Assembly (NCBI GenBank): GCA_001874305.1
Contig: MPCU01000005.1
Location: 248,001 to 312,000 of the forward strand
Direction: 5' to 3'
Length of the DNA stretch: 64,000 nucleotides
Origin: Bacteriovorax sp. MedPE-SWde
Lineage (GTDB): Bacteria; Bdellovibrionota; Bacteriovoracia; Bacteriovoracales; Bacteriovoracaceae
The notes below the pieces were generated by a model. The model searched no databases and was not told the origin of the DNA. It worked only from the letters and a program-made list of their open reading frames with translations. The position numbers and the translations under genes are program-made. Of this stretch, positions 60,319 through 64,000 are shown in pieces; positions within the stretch are counted from its first letter, which is position 1; every line of letters starts with the position of its first letter.

Positions 60319-61386
60319 TTGACAGGTATAGGAAATATCTTTGAAAATGAACTAGATTCATACCTTAAAGATAAATACATTTATTATAAAAAAAATGAAA
60401 GGGCACAGGCCTTAATTCAGTCTATCTCTTCTTTGAGTGATGTTGAAAAAAACCAAGCAATAATAAATCTAAAAGTATACTTAGAGTCAGATAAATATGA
60501 CTTCTATTTAAATTCACTGTTGATAATTACACTTTATAAGTTAGGAAAAATTAGAGAAGTACGAACAAGGTTTAACTCAATAGCACTCTATCTAGTTAAA
60601 ACAAAAAAACTTCATAAGTTGAAAGAACTGATTCTTATTCTACAGGAAACGAAAGTCATTATTAATGAACTAAAAACCTTCGAAAGAATTTACGACTTAA
60701 GAATTGGAAACGTTGAATCTATTGGTAGTGAAAAAACTATTCTCTCTTTTTTAGAGTTTAATGACGTGAAAATGAACTCTAGTGTCTACTTTAAAAATAC
60801 CTTTGTTTTAAAACAGTTCGTAGAATCAATTGAGATCTATCCTGTTTTGGATATTATTGAAGCAATCCTAAAAGCAGTACCTATAATCCCTATCGACAAT
60901 CATTTCATAAAATCATTAGAAAAGATCTCATACGAAAGTGGATCAATTGCAGTAAGTAAATCAATCGTTGATGTTGTTTCTAAACTTGGTCAAAGTTTTG
61001 GAGTTAATATTGATAAACTTAATAATGTTACAAGGCCTAAGGACACAGAAGATAAAGGTACTACAAGTAGTTACGAGTATAGAATACCAATACAAATTGA
61101 ACAAAATAAGATATTAGATTCAATTAAAGATAAAGATCTTATCACGATGGCGATCGCAGCTAGAAATAATAAAGATTTTCTTTTGGCGATAGCCTTATAT
61201 CGAGAAGTTCTCTTTGAGCAATCATTAGATGAAGAAAGTTATCTGAATTGTGTTTATGAAATTGCTATGTGTTATGAATCAAGAGGTGATCTTGATAGGG
61301 CGAATAAGTTATATTCATTTATTTGCATGTATAGACCTTCATATAGAAGGGCCAAGGAAAGGTTAAGTAACTTTGAGCAGAATTAA
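60319..61386 (+). CDS. Hypothetical TPR-containing protein
   Basis: Helical, soluble protein of 355 residues; residues about 290-345 form TPR-like repeats (AIALYREVLFEQSLDEESYLNCV-type, then DLDRANKLYSFICMY). Family otherwise unknown. Two starts compete: ATG 60292 has no Shine-Dalgarno, whereas TTG 60319 has GGAG 5 bases upstream and a leader of about 33 bases from a TATAAT at 60272-60277; I prefer the TTG. Its last 14 bases overlap the large envelope protein gene. Confidence 0.65.
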   Translation: MTGIGNIFENELDSYLKDKYIYYKKNERAQALIQSISSLSDVEKNQAIINLKVYLESDKYDFYLNSLLIITLYKLGKIREVRTRFNSIALYLVKTKKLHKLKELILILQETKVIINELKTFERIYDLRIGNVESIGSEKTILSFLEFNDVKMNSSVYFKNTFVLKQFVESIEIYPVLDIIEAILKAVPIIPIDNHFIKSLEKISYESGSIAVSKSIVDVVSKLGQSFGVNIDKLNNVTRPKDTEDKGTTSSYEYRIPIQIEQNKILDSIKDKDLITMAIAARNNKDFLLAIALYREVLFEQSLDEESYLNCVYEIAMCYESRGDLDRANKLYSFICMYRPSYRRAKERLSNFEQN

Positions 61387-64000
61387 TAAAATTCTTATCA
61401 TATTTTTAATGCTAGTTTCCGCCCTTGTTTTTGGGCTATGGAGAGCTTTACAAAGTCCTTACTTTGCAGGTCTCATTGCTAATCATATTAATGAAAGAAT
61501 TGTATCAAAGGTTGATGCGGAAGTTAAAATAGGGAATATAGAGTTTTCAATACTTCCCCCTGCAACACATCTAAATAATGTACTGATAAAGAAAAAGAAT
61601 CTTCTAGAGATCTATCAAAAAAGAATGTCTCTAACATTTTCAATTTGGGATTTTTTAAGATCGGAGTTAAGAATATCTGAATTTGAAATTGAAAACGGAT
61701 ATGTAGATATAAAGAAACTACCTAAAGGTGAAAAAAGTAAGAAGCAAATCAATGTATTTAACTTAATTAAGAAAGAAGTATTAGGGAAACTACCAATTGC
61801 TGTTGGAGAGTTAGCCTTTAAAAATGTAGACATCATATTGGATAAGAAAATTTACGGCATAGATTATTTTAGGTTACGTCCGTATAAATATAGTATTGAT
61901 CTAGAACTAGGTGTTAAGTCTCTTAAGTACGGTGAATATGATATTGATGGAGGAGAATTTAAGTTTGAGATACTCAAAGATAAAATTAGAATAATTGAGT
62001 CTGAGATTCAAAAAAATAAAACAAAGATTAAGCTCTCTGGAGCATTTGATAATGTGAAAGACTCAAAAATCGATATTAATTATAAAGGACGAATAGAAGA
62101 GTTTCTACCTCTAAGTGTTCAAGAGAACCTTGCTTTGTCGGGAGATTGCGAATGTAATATTTCCTTTCGAGGGAATATCTATCGAAACCCTAAGATCAAA
62201 ATCGATGCAAAGTTAAGTGATGTTGAATCAAGTTATGTAGTCTTCGAAGAAGCGGACTTAATTATAAATGCTACAGAAAAATCCATTATATTATCTAAAG
62301 CAATAATCAGAACTAATAAAGGTAAAGGGCAGATTCTAAAACCTGTTGAGTTTAATACTAAGAAAGAAACTGATATCACAATCTCTGCCCAAATGGAAAA
62401 TCTGTTACTACACGATATTCTTTATTTCCTAGGTCCGAACTTTAAAATAATGAATGGCCGTGTAACTGGTCATGCAAATATTAATGTTCAGGGTGCTAAT
62501 ATCAATGTTGATGTTAAAGACGGTACAAATATTTCAGAATTCACATTAGGACAAAGTGATAATATCTTAGCTCCTAGTGAAGTACTTGTCAGTGGTATGA
62601 GCTTTAATATGTCAGATAAACTTCATTTAAAGGGAAATATTGAAGTTGAGTCGGAAAAGTTATCGTATGAGGGAATAATATCTGATAGTGGAATTGATAT
62701 TGATCTTGATAGTGATAAATTCGAACTGCAAAACCTCGGTGGTGAAATTGGAAAAATTTTATCTGGATCAGGGTCTATTGATGCCAAGTTTATAGGACCT
62801 TTTGAAGATGTATTATTAAACCTCACTTCTCAAGAAATAAAGAACTTAAAAGTATTTAATTACTCTATTCCTGGACGAAGTAAAGCGGACGTATCAATGA
62901 ACTTAAGTAAGTTAAAGCTTATGATTAATGAAGTTCAGACTCTTGATAAGAATAAATTAGCAGCTAGTGGAGAGATAGACTTTATAAGTAATCAGATTAA
63001 GCTTGGTCTGAACATTGATAGAGTTTTCTTTGGAGCACTCCCTGAAAGTATTGCTCCTATTTGGAATGAGACAAAACCATTTCTAAAAGATTTTGAGGGG
63101 GAGATTGGTGGAAGTTTAAATATTGATGGAAGCTTTGACAGTTTAAGAGTTCAGTCAAGTTTATCTTCGAATAAGGTGAGTATCTATAAAGAACCTTTCT
63201 CTAAATTTAATGCTGCTTTCTATGTAGATAATGATGGCCTATTTATAGATCGAGTAGTTGGTCGAAAAGGTAAGGCACACTTTGATATGTCTCTAGATTA
63301 TTTGTTCAAAGAGGGACTGAAGCTTGGTAAGTTCAATATATATGGATTGAAACTTAATGACTTAAATATTTATAGGCAGCTTGGATTAGGTTACGATGGA
63401 ACATTAAATATCAGATCAAAGTTTGCTAACTCTAATGGAAGAAAAGCCAATGTTAATATTTCAATGTTAAAGTCTAGCGTTGGTAGAAAGAAGTTAAAGC
63501 CTTCTAATATAAACATCAGTATTGATAAAGATAAACTATCTTTAAGCAGTTCATTACTTGGTGGAAAAGCAAATGTTAATGGAAAGGTATTTATTGGAAA
63601 TAAAAAGAATGAACTTTCCGAGATAACATCGTCGATAAATGTTCCAGATTTGAAAACAATTTTAGGAATAGTTTCGCTACACAACATCTATGATACTGAT
63701 CTCTCAGGAGAGTTTGCCGGTAACTTTAGTTCAAGCTTTAGAGTTGGAAACCTTAACGAAATTGATTTTAATCTTGTAACAAAGAAGTTCCGTCTTCAAA
63801 AATTGAATAAATTTTTAGCATTGACCTCACAAGGCGAGATTAATGTAAGAAAGTCTAAAATCAATAAGATGTCCGTGAGTGTTAGAGGAACGGGTGGAAG
63901 TTACGCTCTTAACGGTAAAGGTGATTTTAATGAAGGTGTAAAGCTAGATCAAAGCTTTAACGTTGATCTCGCTTTTGCTCAACTCATTTCTCCTTATATT
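61373..64000 (+). CDS. Large AsmA/TamB-like envelope protein (5' part)
   Basis: Open to the end of the window, 876 codons visible. N-terminal signal anchor (about residues 8-24, IIFLMLVSALVFGLW) and then a long repetitive beta-rich region with recurring patterns such as VNGKV-, FSGAFDN- and SLNIDGSF-like strands, the look of AsmA/TamB-type lipid-transport bridges between the membranes. Start is TTG 61373, overlapping the preceding gene by 14 bases; an ATG at 61409 would remove half the membrane helix. The assignment rests on overall pattern, not a specific motif. Confidence 0.7.
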   Translation, partial: MSRINKILIIFLMLVSALVFGLWRALQSPYFAGLIANHINERIVSKVDAEVKIGNIEFSILPPATHLNNVLIKKKNLLEIYQKRMSLTFSIWDFLRSELRISEFEIENGYVDIKKLPKGEKSKKQINVFNLIKKEVLGKLPIAVGELAFKNVDIILDKKIYGIDYFRLRPYKYSIDLELGVKSLKYGEYDIDGGEFKFEILKDKIRIIESEIQKNKTKIKLSGAFDNVKDSKIDINYKGRIEEFLPLSVQENLALSGDCECNISFRGNIYRNPKIKIDAKLSDVESSYVVFEEADLIINATEKSIILSKAIIRTNKGKGQILKPVEFNTKKETDITISAQMENLLLHDILYFLGPNFKIMNGRVTGHANINVQGANINVDVKDGTNISEFTLGQSDNILAPSEVLVSGMSFNMSDKLHLKGNIEVESEKLSYEGIISDSGIDIDLDSDKFELQNLGGEIGKILSGSGSIDAKFIGPFEDVLLNLTSQEIKNLKVFNYSIPGRSKADVSMNLSKLKLMINEVQTLDKNKLAASGEIDFISNQIKLGLNIDRVFFGALPESIAPIWNETKPFLKDFEGEIGGSLNIDGSFDSLRVQSSLSSNKVSIYKEPFSKFNAAFYVDNDGLFIDRVVGRKGKAHFDMSLDYLFKEGLKLGKFNIYGLKLNDLNIYRQLGLGYDGTLNIRSKFANSNGRKANVNISMLKSSVGRKKLKPSNINISIDKDKLSLSSSLLGGKANVNGKVFIGNKKNELSEITSSINVPDLKTILGIVSLHNIYDTDLSGEFAGNFSSSFRVGNLNEIDFNLVTKKFRLQKLNKFLALTSQGEINVRKSKINKMSVSVRGTGGSYALNGKGDFNEGVKLDQSFNVDLAFAQLISPYI

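Noticed and set aside
1-64000. tRNA, rRNA, CRISPR, insertion sequence, prophage or toxin-antitoxin modules
   Set aside because: Looked for CCA-ended cloverleafs, spaced direct repeats, transposase motifs and terminal repeats; none was convincing.

Overview
The window is one AT-rich (roughly one-third GC by eye), densely packed bacterial chromosome segment with no rRNA, tRNA, insertion sequence, prophage or CRISPR array visible. Gene content (sheath-compatible small flagellins, a Myxococcus-like type IV pilus locus, a Bat aerotolerance operon, RNase J, MutS2, NFACT protein) suggests a Gram-negative, motile, pilus-bearing member of the Bdellovibrionota/deltaproteobacterial branch, most like the marine Bacteriovorax/Halobacteriovorax predators. 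That assignment is inference from gene order and composition, not a database match.

Layout. 1-2.6 kb: end of the division cluster (ftsA 3' part, ftsZ, strong terminator). 2.6-5.8 kb, minus strand: two uncharacterised small proteins, RNase J and uridine kinase. 6-10.4 kb, plus strand: a peptide-type solute-binding protein, the methyltransferases PrmA and RsmE, an RDD membrane protein and a heptose-phosphate-type nucleotidyltransferase. 10.4-14.2 kb: two short flagellins with elaborate leaders and terminators, a PilZ protein and an LpxH-like hydrolase. 14.2-25.8 kb, minus strand: one long run reading fliD, fliS, a FliT/FlgN-like gene, a truncated Maf-like protein, two large GT9-type proteins separated by a 48-residue protein, an unknown 206-residue protein, then (behind a terminator-like hairpin) a histidine kinase, a response regulator, nadK and recN. 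The fliD-to-206-aa part looks like a flagellin export and glycosylation locus of unusual composition and is the best candidate for an undescribed system.

25.8-28.4 kb: a structured noncoding stretch, a polytopic membrane protein, a 74-residue protein, and a 486-bp gene-free region with six DnaA-box-like sites, three of them spaced one helical turn apart beside AT-rich direct repeats (oriC-like or another DnaA-controlled site). 28.4-36.7 kb: rlmE, a transpeptidase-type penicillin-binding protein, lepB, mutS2 (minus) head-to-head with an NFACT/RqcH-like gene with start codons sharing CATG, a secreted unknown protein, and rlmI. 36.7-43.6 kb: a translationally coupled MoxR-DUF58-BatA-BatB/C-BatD operon in which BatB and a BatC-like lysine-rich tail are fused. 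43.6-45.2 kb: ribF and aroE.

45.3-58.3 kb: the type IV pilus locus pilB-pilT-pilC-pilA-(inverted TPR gene)-ABC ATPase-ABC permease-pilD-pilM-N-O-P-Q, which follows the Myxococcus order including the ABC pair at the pilH/pilI position. 58.3-64 kb: TPR protein, aroQ, efp with a strong terminator, a second TPR-type protein, and the 5' part of a very large AsmA/TamB-like envelope protein that runs off the end. Many neighbouring genes overlap by 1-20 bases, so translational coupling is the rule.
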